IMG/VR virus record: IMGVR_UViG_3300027733_000006
Location: 1-36,986 of that record
Reading direction: 5' to 3' (one strand)
DNA length: 36,986 bases
Source: a virus
The position numbers and the translations under genes were made by a program. Of this stretch, positions 8,444-16,129 are shown one piece after another. The notes under the pieces are model-generated. The model was not told the DNA's origin, did no database searches, and saw nothing but the letters and a program-made list of their open reading frames with translations. Within the stretch, counting starts at the first letter, position 1. Each line of letters begins with the position of its first letter.

Positions 8444-9295
8444 ATGGTTTGTGAACTCACAGCACCGATTGATGCCACTGAACAGATCGAGGCCCAGCTT
8501 TTACAGCTTCCTCAGGTTGACTGTCCAGTTCTGCATCACTTTGGCCCTGGGGTCTACATCAGAGAAGTCAGGATGCCAGCCGGGTCGCTCATCCTAGGCC
8601 ATCGGCACAAGCACAAGCATACGAACATTCTAGTGTCTGGAAGGTTGAAGTTTCTGAATGAAGGTGGAGAGGTTGTTGAACTTGCTGCCCCTACGGTAAT
8701 TACATCGAACCCAGGAAGAAAGTTAGCTTTTATCTTGGAAGATACAGTGTGGCAAAACGTGTACGCCACAGAAGAGCGTGACATTGAGAAGCTTGAATCC
8801 AATTTGCTGGACAAGAGTGCAGCATGGGCAGAGTACAGTAATCAGGCTTTTAAGCTGCAAGCAGCAGCTCACGATAAAGATCGTGTTGATTTTCTGGATG
8901 TCATTACAGCTTTTGGCATGGATGAGTCTTTTGTTGAGTCAATCTCGAAATCAGAAGATGATCAAATTCCATTTCCTGAAGGATCTGCACCAAAGGTGGC
9001 ACTGCATCCAAGCCCGATACACGGCACAGGCGTTTTTGCCTCGTTTCCGATAGCCAGCTTTGAGATTATAGGTCCAGCGCGACTTGAGGGAAAAAGAACT
9101 CCTCTTGGCCGGTTTACGAATCACTCCATGAATCCGAATGCTTTTTTTGTGAAGAACGATGACGGTGACATCTATTTGATGTCATGCCGTGATATTCGTG
9201 GGTGCTCTGGTGGCGACAACGGTGAAGAAATCACGGTGGACTATCATCAGGCTTTAAAGATCAACGGATACCAGATCCAAGGAGGAACTAAATGA
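8444..9295 (+). CDS. Cupin-SET domain fusion protein
   Basis: A 283-residue two-domain protein. Residues about 30-110 look like a cupin barrel: a metal-binding type histidine cluster (GHRHKHKHTNILVSGRLKF, 52-70) followed by TVITSNPGRKLAF. Residues about 184-278 match a SET domain: SPIHGTGVFAS at 190-200, NHSMNPNA at 226-233 and GEEITVDY at 260-267, with Tyr267 in the place of the SET catalytic tyrosine. SET proteins are usually protein-lysine methyltransferases using SAM. The middle 110-180 is a helical linker. A clear ribosome-binding site (GAGGGTAGG) precedes ATG 8444. The gene lies among virion genes between the gp10-like hub and the ejection proteins and overlaps the next gene by ATGA. 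Activity and target are not known; it may modify a virion protein or a host protein, or serve structurally. Confidence 0.82.
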   Translation: MVCELTAPIDATEQIEAQLLQLPQVDCPVLHHFGPGVYIREVRMPAGSLILGHRHKHKHTNILVSGRLKFLNEGGEVVELAAPTVITSNPGRKLAFILEDTVWQNVYATEERDIEKLESNLLDKSAAWAEYSNQAFKLQAAAHDKDRVDFLDVITAFGMDESFVESISKSEDDQIPFPEGSAPKVALHPSPIHGTGVFASFPIASFEIIGPARLEGKRTPLGRFTNHSMNPNAFFVKNDDGDIYLMSCRDIRGCSGGDNGEEITVDYHQALKINGYQIQGGTK

Positions 9296-10239
9296 GTGCC
9301 ATTGCTATTGGAGTTGGTGGTCTAGTCGCGGCAGGGTCAGTCGCTGCTGGTTTAGGTGCAGCAACCGCTATCGGAGTTGGAGGAACAGCCCTTTTGGCTG
9401 GAACTGCTGCTGCTGGAATTGCAGGCAGTGTTATATCATCAAGCAATGCTGCGGATGCTGCACAAGAAGCCGCACAGACTCAGGCAACTGCTCAAGAAAA
9501 TGCAACAGCGGCTCAAACAGCGGCTCAAGACCAAGCGATCACAGAGCAGCGTCGGCAGTTTGATAAAATACAAGAGCTGCTTTCTCCGTATACACAAGCT
9601 GGTCCAGGTGCGCTTCAAGGAATGCAGGGGCTTGCCGGACTACGCGGTGCTGGAGAGCAGCAGGCATCAATTGACCAGATTAAGCAGTCTGCTCAGTACC
9701 AAGAGTTGGCCCGGCAGGGAGAACAAGGGATCCTTCAGAATGCTTCTGCCACTGGTGGTCTTCGAGGAGGAAATGTACAGGCTGCACTAGCTCAATTTCG
9801 GCCTTCGCTTCTAAACCAACTTATTGAAAGTCAATATAGCAAACTGGCTGGATTGACTTCACTAGGACAAGCATCAGCGGCTGGCACAGCGGCGGCTGGG
9901 CAACAGTCAGCAACAAACATTGGCAACCTTTACTCGGCACAAGGGGCCGCGCAGGCCGCTGGGCTAACCGGTGTGGCACAGGCACAGGCTGGTGGCATCA
10001 TTGGAGCTGCAAATGCTCAAGCACAGGGTACGGCGTCAATGATAGGAGGAATTAACTCAGGTATTCAGGGATACGCGATGCTGAATGCCGCAAATGCTCC
10101 AAGCATGAATTCTGGAATCGGAACAGGTGGGTTTGCAGGAACCTATGGGCAGGCTCAGGCCATGTACGGAGGCGCTCCGCTTGGTTATCAAACTCCAATG
10201 GGACCCGGGGCTCCTGGTGGATATTACAAAGCTCAATAA
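9292..10239 (+). CDS. P22 gp7-like ejection (DNA transfer) protein
   Basis: An ejection protein packed in the head and released into the host envelope with the DNA. The 315-residue product has a hydrophobic Gly/Ala N-terminus (residues 1-50, GSVAAGLGAATAIGVGG and on), a helical Gln/Ala stretch, then the family core: LLSPYTQAGPGAL near 102-114, QYQELARQGEQGILQ near 145-160, and ASATGGLRGGNVQAAL with FRPSLLNQLIESQY. These are the conserved segments of the P22 gp7 family. The C-terminal third is Gly/Ala/Gln-rich. A strong AAGGAGG lies just upstream of ATG 9292, which also overlaps the previous stop. With the next two genes it forms the three-protein ejectosome set in P22 order. Confidence 0.9.
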   Translation: MSAIAIGVGGLVAAGSVAAGLGAATAIGVGGTALLAGTAAAGIAGSVISSSNAADAAQEAAQTQATAQENATAAQTAAQDQAITEQRRQFDKIQELLSPYTQAGPGALQGMQGLAGLRGAGEQQASIDQIKQSAQYQELARQGEQGILQNASATGGLRGGNVQAALAQFRPSLLNQLIESQYSKLAGLTSLGQASAAGTAAAGQQSATNIGNLYSAQGAAQAAGLTGVAQAQAGGIIGAANAQAQGTASMIGGINSGIQGYAMLNAANAPSMNSGIGTGGFAGTYGQAQAMYGGAPLGYQTPMGPGAPGGYYKAQ

Positions 10240-10244
10240 CTTTT

Positions 10245-11825
10245 ATGCCTGCACCATACGACTACACGGTAAATATCCCTCAGCCTCCGGCGCAAAACTT
10301 CTTGCAGAGTCTGCTCGGGATTCAGCAGCTCAAGGGGCTTCAGCAGCAGCAGGAGCTTTCTCAGCAGCAGGCCGGCATTCAGCAGCAGCAGGCGCAGTTC
10401 GCACAGCAGATGCAGCCGCTACAGCTTCAGCAGCTTCAGGCTCAAATTGATGCATCAAAAGCTTCTGCGGCTGGTCAGTCAGTTATCACTGCCGCTAATC
10501 AGCTTACGCTGGATCAAAGGAAACAGGTTGCTGATGCTTTTGAGACGTATAAAAAAGATCCAGAGAAAAACTATGAGGCTCTTGTTAATGTGGCTCATCT
10601 TATGGATCCCACTGCTAAACAAGGAGTAGCACAAGCTGTTCCTTATTATGTAAATAAGCAGATGGATAAAGCATTTGATAAAGCAGATAAAACAGGCATT
10701 CCAGTTACTGTTGAAGAAATTCAAGGATTTTCAAAAGCCTTAACTATTTTGCCAACAGAGCAGCAAGCGCAGGCAAAGAATGCAATTCTTTCTATGCCTA
10801 AACCTCTTTTAGATTTCACTAAATCTGGAGTGCTTGGCATTACTAATGCCGCAATGAATGATAATAGACAAGCGGCAGTCAATGCCTCTGATGAAGCCGC
10901 AAAGGCTTTGTATAATTCTGGGCATCCAGCAGCTCAAGCTACGGCAAAACTATTTGATCAGCTTACAAATAGTTTAGTCGATGAAAAATCTGATTTGAAA
11001 AAAATGGCAGTATCAGCTTTAAATGTTGCAACTATTACTGGAGATAAGCAATTTGAATCCAGCGTTTTAAACAACATCAAAGAAGGTCAATTAATTCAAA
11101 AGGCCGAACTTGAAAGACCGCTACCTTCTTCGATTCAAAAAATCAATAAAGATCTTGAGGATAAAGCTAAAGCATTTGATGCAAATGCAGCTCAAGCTTC
11201 AAATGTTCTTGAAAAACTAACAAGTGTCCCAGGATGGGATACATATTATCCAGGCAAGAAAAAAATAACTGAAATTCAGAATTTTTTCAGCCCACAACAA
11301 GAGCTTGTGCTTAAAAATGAAGAAGAACGGCTAAATAAAATGGAAGGTCTTTCTGAAGAAGCCAGAAAACAAGGCAGAGGAATTGGAAGCGTGCGGATGA
11401 TGCAGCTTGCCACTTCACTGCTTCCAGATCCTTGGACAAATCCAAAGGCTGCTGCTGAAAAATTAAAGTTACAAATAGAAACAAGCAATAGACTTTCTAA
11501 AATATACAACGCAGAAGTTGAGTGGAACGCAACTTTTGTTGGAAAAAACGCAACAAAAGATACAGAGATTGCAGGTGTTGAAGTAAAAAAAGGACAACCA
11601 AAATCTAGTTTTATTAGTGCGTACAAAGATTATATGTTTCCTGAGGATGAAGTTATTTATGCTCCAGCACTCGATGCGTTGAAATCGGAGCAAAATCCAG
11701 CCGCAAGAAAGAAAAGCGCACATGATCAAAGCTTGGAAAATGCGGCGCGTCGAGGAGCAGCAGGAGCAGGATTAGGGCAAAGAGTTCCTGGAACTAATGC
11801 AACATTTGAGCTGTTACCAGAATAA
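10245..11825 (+). CDS. P22 gp20-like ejection protein
   Basis: A 526-residue, mostly helical protein in the position and size class of P22 gp20 (about 471). The first 75 residues hold a glutamine-rich, coiled-coil-like segment (LQQQQELSQQQAGIQQQQAQ). The rest is rich in Ala, Lys and Glu with no enzyme motif, signal peptide or clear membrane segment. Ejection proteins diverge quickly, so the call rests on gene order between a clear gp7-like gene and a large gp16-like gene more than on sequence. It starts 5 bases after the previous stop with no clear ribosome-binding site. The region 10450-11750 is distinctly more AT-rich than the gp10 or portal genes, which may mark a different history or relaxed codon use. 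Confidence 0.78.
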   Translation: MPAPYDYTVNIPQPPAQNFLQSLLGIQQLKGLQQQQELSQQQAGIQQQQAQFAQQMQPLQLQQLQAQIDASKASAAGQSVITAANQLTLDQRKQVADAFETYKKDPEKNYEALVNVAHLMDPTAKQGVAQAVPYYVNKQMDKAFDKADKTGIPVTVEEIQGFSKALTILPTEQQAQAKNAILSMPKPLLDFTKSGVLGITNAAMNDNRQAAVNASDEAAKALYNSGHPAAQATAKLFDQLTNSLVDEKSDLKKMAVSALNVATITGDKQFESSVLNNIKEGQLIQKAELERPLPSSIQKINKDLEDKAKAFDANAAQASNVLEKLTSVPGWDTYYPGKKKITEIQNFFSPQQELVLKNEEERLNKMEGLSEEARKQGRGIGSVRMMQLATSLLPDPWTNPKAAAEKLKLQIETSNRLSKIYNAEVEWNATFVGKNATKDTEIAGVEVKKGQPKSSFISAYKDYMFPEDEVIYAPALDALKSEQNPAARKKSAHDQSLENAARRGAAGAGLGQRVPGTNATFELLPE

Positions 11826-11827
11826 TT

Positions 11828-14380
11828 ATGCCGCGCTACAAAGTCACTGTAGATGGAAAATCATATGCGGTAACAGCCGACTCTGAAGCTGATTTGCCTG
11901 CTGTGGTTGAGCATATTTCTCAACTAAGCAAACCTTCTGCGGAAGCCGCTGCTTCTGTTTTATCCGCAGCACAAATGCCTGTAGAGTCTGGCACAATGCT
12001 GGCAACTCCAATTGAGGTTGCAGGACAGGGGGCGCAACAACCTCCACCGACACAAATCCCAGCAGAAGCGCCGCCACAGATGCCACAGGGCGCTTCAGAA
12101 GCGCAGATGCCTCCGGCGCAGCCTCAGACTCCGCCACCGTCTGGACCTTCCGCAGAAGAAGTATTAAGCAAGGTTCAGGGAGCATTTGCAGGAAACTCCA
12201 GTGATATTGCGGATTTGACTATCGGTGCTGCAATGCACGAGCAAAACCTATCGGCAGCGGCGCTTCGTGGGGTTGCCCCTACGGTAGCCGGAGCTGGAGG
12301 TGGCGCTCTTCTTGGATTACTGGCAGCCAGATCTCCTGCCGGAGCTGCAATTGGTGCCAGAGTAGGCCCAATGGCAATGCAAGGAGCCGACATCTTGACT
12401 TCCTTGGGAAACAGAGCGTTTGGAACACAAGTGCCAACTCCAAGCGAAGCTGTTCAGAACTTTTTGACCAGACAAGGAGTGCCGGAGTCCGTTACTGGTG
12501 CTGAACAGTTGACTCAAGCTGGCGTTCAAGGCGCTGCTGGTGCGTTGGGCGGTGTTGGCCTTGGGCGGCAGCTTGCTCTGTCAGCCGCACCAAAGGTGGC
12601 TAAGGTTGGGCGGTTCTTTGCAGCCAATCCTGTTGCTCAAACCGTGGGCGGCACTACAGGTGGCCTTGCAAGTGAACAAGCACGGCAACAAGGAGCGGGA
12701 ATAGGTGGGCAGCTTGCTGCTGGGCTGGCTGGAGCTGTTGTTCCTGGGGCAATGGTGTCTGCGGCAAAAGCAGTTAGATCGGCTGTTAAGGAATACTTCA
12801 CTCCGTCAGGGCACATTACTAAGGCGCTTCAACAGGCTGGGGGACGAGTTCCAATTTTGAACTCAAGAGCAAGGGCTGAAATAGCTAAAGCTTTTGGCTC
12901 AAAACCTGAACTGCTTCAAGCTGCAAAAGACCTAGGGCTCGATGTAGAACACATGAGCCCTGCGATGTTAAGCGAGAACCCGCAAGCGCAGTCAATTTAC
13001 TTTGGTGTTCAATCTGCCAAAGGTTCTCAGACTGGAATACAGGTGGCGGCTGATGTGCAGGCTCTTAAAGAAAAGGCTTTGGATCTTGCAGAAAAATGGG
13101 GCGCTAAAGATTTGAGTGAGCTTAATGTCGAAATGCGCGGTAGCATGAAATCGACTGTTGATGGGTTAGAAGCTGCGGCAAAAAATATTTACGATGTAGA
13201 ACTCCCCAAAGTTATACCTGCACTAACTCCTGTGCCTGAGGGTTCTGCTGTTGCCTTTGCAAAAGAAAGACTAGCAAAATTTGGAGGAGATATCAAGGAA
13301 CTTACATCTTTAGATAAAAAAATTCTTTCCCTTTCTGGGAAGCCAGCATTATCTGAAATTCCAAAAGATGCAAAAAGGCAGGCTTCCCTTTTGTCGGCAA
13401 GAAATGGGACAACACTTGAAGAAGAGTTGTCTAAAATGGATCTTCCAAAAAGTTTATCAAAGCCAAAAAATTACTTCACTTACGATGAAACAAGAAAACT
13501 TGTTGGAGCAAAAACAAGGGGAGAAACCGTTTTTTCAGACGCCGATAAGGGATTGGCAAAAGAATACTATAAGCGTTTAACTCAAGACCAGAATGTTGTT
13601 GCGGAAGCTCTTGGGCACAAGGATTTAGTTGATGAAGCAAAAGCCTTGGTGCAGCATCGCAAGGTTCTTGAAGATCAGATGATTGATCTTTTTGGAAAAC
13701 AGTTAGATAAAAGTTTTGTGACGCGAGCAATGCGTCCGGCTTTATCTGTAATTTCAAAAGCGGACTCAGACAAGCTGGTCAACTTGATTAATACTATCCC
13801 AAAAGAGTTCCGCGAAGATGTAATTATCTCTGGACTAACCTCGATGTTTTCCAGAGCAAATTCAGATGGTGCTTTTAATCCAAAGTTGTTCAGCAACTTC
13901 ATGTCTGGCCTTGAAAAGAACTCTGTTGCAAAAACGGCTATCTTTTCAAACCTGCCAGCAGAGACTAGAAAAGAAATTAACGCTCTTGCGATGCTTTCTA
14001 AAAACTACGTCAAAGGCATAGAGGAGCGAATTCCAACAGGGGCCTTAGCTGAAGCCTTCAAAACAACAGCTCCTCTATTTCAAAAGATTGCAAGCTATGC
14101 CGTAGCATACAAAGGTGGTCTTTTTGGTGTGATTGGATCTCACTTCTTAAACGCAAAAACTGATGTACTGCGGGCAGCAGATGATCTTCTTTCTTCTCCG
14201 CAATTTTTGGAAATGGCAAAAACAAGTATTGCAGATCCAACTAAGTTTGCCCCAGCCGCTAGAAGCGCAACGTCATCTCCTGCTTTCATTAAGTTCGCAG
14301 AGGCAGCAAACATCCCGGCAGCGGCCAGATCCACTTTCTTTACACTCGACCAAGACCAACCTCAACAGGAGTCCAAATAA
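11828..14380 (+). CDS. P22 gp16-like ejection protein (large, internal)
   Basis: An 850-residue protein, the third in the ejection set and longer than P22 gp16 (about 609). Residues 1-40 form a small domain (MPRYKVTVDGKSYAVTADSE). Residues 60-110 are a Pro/Gln/Ala linker (PPPTQIPAEAPPQMPQGA). Residues about 145-185 and 265-310 hold Gly/Ala-rich hydrophobic runs (GAGGGALLGLLAARSPAGAA; GGQLAAGLAGAVVPGAM) that could insert into a membrane. The remainder is a long helical region; no lytic transglycosylase motif was found. This fits a protein that joins the channel crossing the inner membrane during DNA entry. The gene begins 2 bases after the previous stop; its own TAA overlaps the following ATG. 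Confidence 0.78.
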   Translation: MPRYKVTVDGKSYAVTADSEADLPAVVEHISQLSKPSAEAAASVLSAAQMPVESGTMLATPIEVAGQGAQQPPPTQIPAEAPPQMPQGASEAQMPPAQPQTPPPSGPSAEEVLSKVQGAFAGNSSDIADLTIGAAMHEQNLSAAALRGVAPTVAGAGGGALLGLLAARSPAGAAIGARVGPMAMQGADILTSLGNRAFGTQVPTPSEAVQNFLTRQGVPESVTGAEQLTQAGVQGAAGALGGVGLGRQLALSAAPKVAKVGRFFAANPVAQTVGGTTGGLASEQARQQGAGIGGQLAAGLAGAVVPGAMVSAAKAVRSAVKEYFTPSGHITKALQQAGGRVPILNSRARAEIAKAFGSKPELLQAAKDLGLDVEHMSPAMLSENPQAQSIYFGVQSAKGSQTGIQVAADVQALKEKALDLAEKWGAKDLSELNVEMRGSMKSTVDGLEAAAKNIYDVELPKVIPALTPVPEGSAVAFAKERLAKFGGDIKELTSLDKKILSLSGKPALSEIPKDAKRQASLLSARNGTTLEEELSKMDLPKSLSKPKNYFTYDETRKLVGAKTRGETVFSDADKGLAKEYYKRLTQDQNVVAEALGHKDLVDEAKALVQHRKVLEDQMIDLFGKQLDKSFVTRAMRPALSVISKADSDKLVNLINTIPKEFREDVIISGLTSMFSRANSDGAFNPKLFSNFMSGLEKNSVAKTAIFSNLPAETRKEINALAMLSKNYVKGIEERIPTGALAEAFKTTAPLFQKIASYAVAYKGGLFGVIGSHFLNAKTDVLRAADDLLSSPQFLEMAKTSIADPTKFAPAARSATSSPAFIKFAEAANIPAAARSTFFTLDQDQPQQESK

Positions 14381-14667
14381 TGTCCATTCGCATCACTCCA
14401 CCGTTCCCGACATTCACAACTCTCGATGGCGGTAATCTCGAGAACGGCTTCATCTACATCGGGCTTGCAAACTTCAACGCTGAGACGGCACCGATCCCTA
14501 TCTTCTGGGACTCGGCCTGCACGATTGCGGCGTCACAACCAGTCCGGACCATTAACGGTATGCCGTCACGAGAAGGCGCACCCTCGAACTTCTACACGCT
14601 AGCGACATCGTACTCGATGACCGTGCGCGACAGCGCCGGGGGACTTGTGTACTCTGCCAACGTATGA
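14380..14667 (+). CDS. Stand-alone P22 tailspike head-binding domain
   Basis: A 95-residue protein matching only the N-terminal head-binding domain of P22-type tailspikes: a Pro-Phe start (PPFPTFTTLDGGNL), then GFIYIGLANFNAETAPIPIF corresponding to the KIYIG...PVNPANQIPVY region, then a small NAAGKI-like turn (RTINGMPSREG), and a final YSMTVRDSAGGLVYSANV matching HSMAIYDANGS. In P22 this domain trimerises and anchors the spike to the tail hub; the enzymatic beta-helix normally follows but is absent here. The position straight after the gp16-like gene is that of P22 gene 9. A good ribosome-binding site (AGGAG) lies 8 bases before ATG 14380. It may act as an adaptor for another fibre or be a remnant; the intact frame and tight coupling favour a working protein. 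Confidence 0.87.
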   Translation: MSIRITPPFPTFTTLDGGNLENGFIYIGLANFNAETAPIPIFWDSACTIAASQPVRTINGMPSREGAPSNFYTLATSYSMTVRDSAGGLVYSANV

Positions 14668-14711
14668 GCAAGAAACAGGTCAATCTATCTAAGCCTGCTA
14701 AAAAGAAATAG
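14664..14711 (+). CDS. Possible 15-residue lysine-rich leader-type peptide
   Basis: ATG overlaps the previous stop (ATGA, 14664-14667) and the frame encodes MSKKQVNLSKPAKKK before TAG. It fills the gap exactly between the tailspike anchor and the holin-type gene, ending 3 bases before the next ATG. This spacing fits either a tiny coupled gene or a leader that carries ribosomes to the lysis genes. It could also be chance. Confidence 0.25.
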   Translation: MSKKQVNLSKPAKKK

Positions 14712-14714
14712 CAA

Positions 14715-15200
14715 ATGAGCTTTTTGTCTACGCTGCTACCAACAATTGGAAATCTGATCGGCGGGCCGCTCGGTGGGATGGCCGTAGACTGTGCCGCAAA
14801 GGCCCTCGGAATGGGAGATGCTACAGCCGATAAGGTCAAGAAAGCTTTAACCTCTGGCAACCTCACGGCGGACCAGATTGCCGCCTTGCAGGCCGCTGAT
14901 CTCCAGTTGAAAACGAGGATGGCCGAGCTGGGTATCGACGCTGAAAAGATCGCTCAGGCTGATCGGGCAAGCGCCCGGACAATGCAGCAAACTACTGGGA
15001 GTTGGGTTCCGGCGGCATTGGCGGTAACCTTGACGGCTTGTTATCTTGGGATCATCTGCGCACTTTTAACCGGAGACATGAAACTATGGGAGAACCCCAC
15101 TTTGACGCTCTTGCTAGGTGGCCTGACTACTGGGTTTACGTCGGTACTGTCATTTTACTTTGGTGCATCACACATTCAGGCGGGCACTGACAAAAAATGA
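14715..15200 (+). CDS. Holin of the three-TM (Holin_3TMs-like) type
   Basis: A 161-residue membrane protein likely to permeabilise the inner membrane at lysis. The layout follows the Holin_3TMs pattern: an N-terminal Gly-rich hydrophobic stretch (PTIGNLIGGPLGGMAVDC), a helical region (LTADQIAALQAADLQLKTRM, then AELGIDAEKIAQADRASART), and two membrane segments at about 95-116 (WVPAALAVTLTACYLGIICA) and 128-150 (LTLLLGGLTTGFTSVLSFYF) before a short polar tail ending TDKK. The DRASAR segment before the first C-terminal membrane helix is typical. It is the first gene of the lysis cassette and overlaps the next gene by ATGA. Confidence 0.85.
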   Translation: MSFLSTLLPTIGNLIGGPLGGMAVDCAAKALGMGDATADKVKKALTSGNLTADQIAALQAADLQLKTRMAELGIDAEKIAQADRASARTMQQTTGSWVPAALAVTLTACYLGIICALLTGDMKLWENPTLTLLLGGLTTGFTSVLSFYFGASHIQAGTDKK

Positions 15201-15502
15201 ACTTCAAGGAACAAGGCATCGATATTGGGTTCGCCATAGCAGGCTTATTTGGGGCGCTGCTGATGATGTCGAAAACGGCAGGTCTGAATGTTGGCAGAAC
15301 AGTGCTGGCGACTGTTGGAGGCGCTGCATCGGCAAATTACGTCACGCCGCTGATCCTGCACGTCACTAAGCTCGGGGATGATCCGACATACAGCTACAGC
15401 ATCGCATTTCTGCTTGGATTTGCGGGTCTAAGAGCCATCGAAACATTAACCTCAAAGGTACTTACAGATGAACCCGCTAACAGCAGCAAACGCCGTCGCT
15501 AA
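15197..15502 (+). CDS. Small membrane protein of the lysis cassette
   Basis: A 101-residue protein with two to three hydrophobic segments (residues 8-26 IDIGFAIAGLFGALLMMSK; about 36-55; 68-85 SYSIAFLLGFAGLRAIE) and a basic tail ending SSKRRR. Topology and position suggest a second holin, antiholin or pinholin partner. It starts by an ATGA overlap with the previous gene and its 3' end overlaps the next gene by 35 bases. Not recognised by family. Confidence 0.7.
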   Translation: MNFKEQGIDIGFAIAGLFGALLMMSKTAGLNVGRTVLATVGGAASANYVTPLILHVTKLGDDPTYSYSIAFLLGFAGLRAIETLTSKVLTDEPANSSKRRR

Positions 15503-15869
15503 CGGCATCGTCATCATTTCGGTAGCCGGAATGGCAATTCGAGTGTTTGGGGATTCTAATCACCAGATTCATGCACACCGCGAACTCTTTTACATTCGCA
15601 AGTTTATATCGTCTTTGGTAATTTGTGGAGCCGTGTTGAATCTTGCGACCCTGTCCACTCCAAACTGGACAGAAGTCGTTTTGAATTATGGCTTTGCATC
15701 TAATTATCTGTTTTCACTTTATTACCATGACCGTACTTCCAGTTCCCCAAATTCCAAGAATGCAGGAACGCTACCTAAACAGCGTGCCCCCCGCCGGGCT
15801 GGTGGTGCTGGAAAGGCCGCACCGCGTCCTGCCCCCGGCAGGACAGGACGGAAACGGTCTTCCCCCTGA
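15468..15869 (+). CDS. Membrane protein with basic tail, lysis cassette
   Basis: A 133-residue protein. Residues 5-27 (TAANAVANGIVIISVAGMAI) and about 45-80 contain hydrophobic segments; the segment HAHRELFYIRKFISSLV links them. From about residue 88 the sequence turns into a Pro/Ala/Arg/Lys tail (GKAAPRPAPGRTGRKRSSP). That tail overlaps another plausible reading frame (15727-15957), so either it is a low-complexity extension or the two genes share DNA. The start overlaps the preceding gene by 35 bases with a weak AAAGG upstream. Probably a lysis accessory membrane protein; the family is not recognised. Confidence 0.6.
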   Translation: MNPLTAANAVANGIVIISVAGMAIRVFGDSNHQIHAHRELFYIRKFISSLVICGAVLNLATLSTPNWTEVVLNYGFASNYLFSLYYHDRTSSSPNSKNAGTLPKQRAPRRAGGAGKAAPRPAPGRTGRKRSSP

Positions 15870-15957
15870 CACGATTATTCCTTACAGTGGAATCTACGAT
15901 GAAAACGGAAGACTCCCAACACCGGTATCGAACCTCACATTTTTATCTCATGCTTGA
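15727..15957 (+). CDS. Possible proline-rich protein overlapping the previous gene
   Basis: A 76-residue frame, or 89 if started at ATG 15688. It reads MTVLPVPQIPRMQERYLNSV and continues with RPHRVLPPAG, GNGLPPDTIIPYSG and a C-terminus TFLSHA. For 143 bases it shares DNA with the tail of the 133-residue gene in another frame. Support: it fills 15870-15949, which would otherwise be empty in a tightly packed operon; its TGA overlaps the next ATG in an ATGCTTGA junction; and the sequence looks protein-like, with ordered Pro/Tyr/Asp segments. Embedded Pro-rich genes near endolysins recall Rz1 outer-membrane spanins, but no proper lipobox is seen, only an LIIC in the longer form. Function unknown. 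Confidence 0.42.
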   Translation: MTVLPVPQIPRMQERYLNSVPPAGLVVLERPHRVLPPAGQDGNGLPPDTIIPYSGIYDENGRLPTPVSNLTFLSHA

Positions 15958-16129
15958 AAATAACATCGAGGAAATGGTGAAGGTTAACTTTGTGAATCTG
16001 GCCGCGTTTGCTGTCAGCATCAGCGACTTTTCTGAGTTGGTTAAGTTGCTCGTAATGATCGCGTCATTGGTTTACACCGTCACAAAAATTGTTCAGACTG
16101 TGCAGGAAATTAAAGCCAAGAAAAAATGA
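15950..16129 (+). CDS. Small single-TM protein before the endolysin
   Basis: A 59-residue protein, MLENNIEEMVKVNFVNLAAF to KAKKK. One hydrophobic segment of about 20-25 residues (SELVKLLVMIASLVYTVTKI) is followed by a basic tail (VQTVQEIKAKKK), the layout of a small class II/III holin-like or anchoring protein. ATG 15950 is chosen because it forms an 8-base overlap (ATGCTTGA) with the stop of the upstream frame; upstream in-frame ATGs (15887, 15899) would add an unrelated polar segment. It ends in an ATGA overlap with the endolysin. Likely a lysis accessory protein. Confidence 0.65.
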   Translation: MLENNIEEMVKVNFVNLAAFAVSISDFSELVKLLVMIASLVYTVTKIVQTVQEIKAKKK

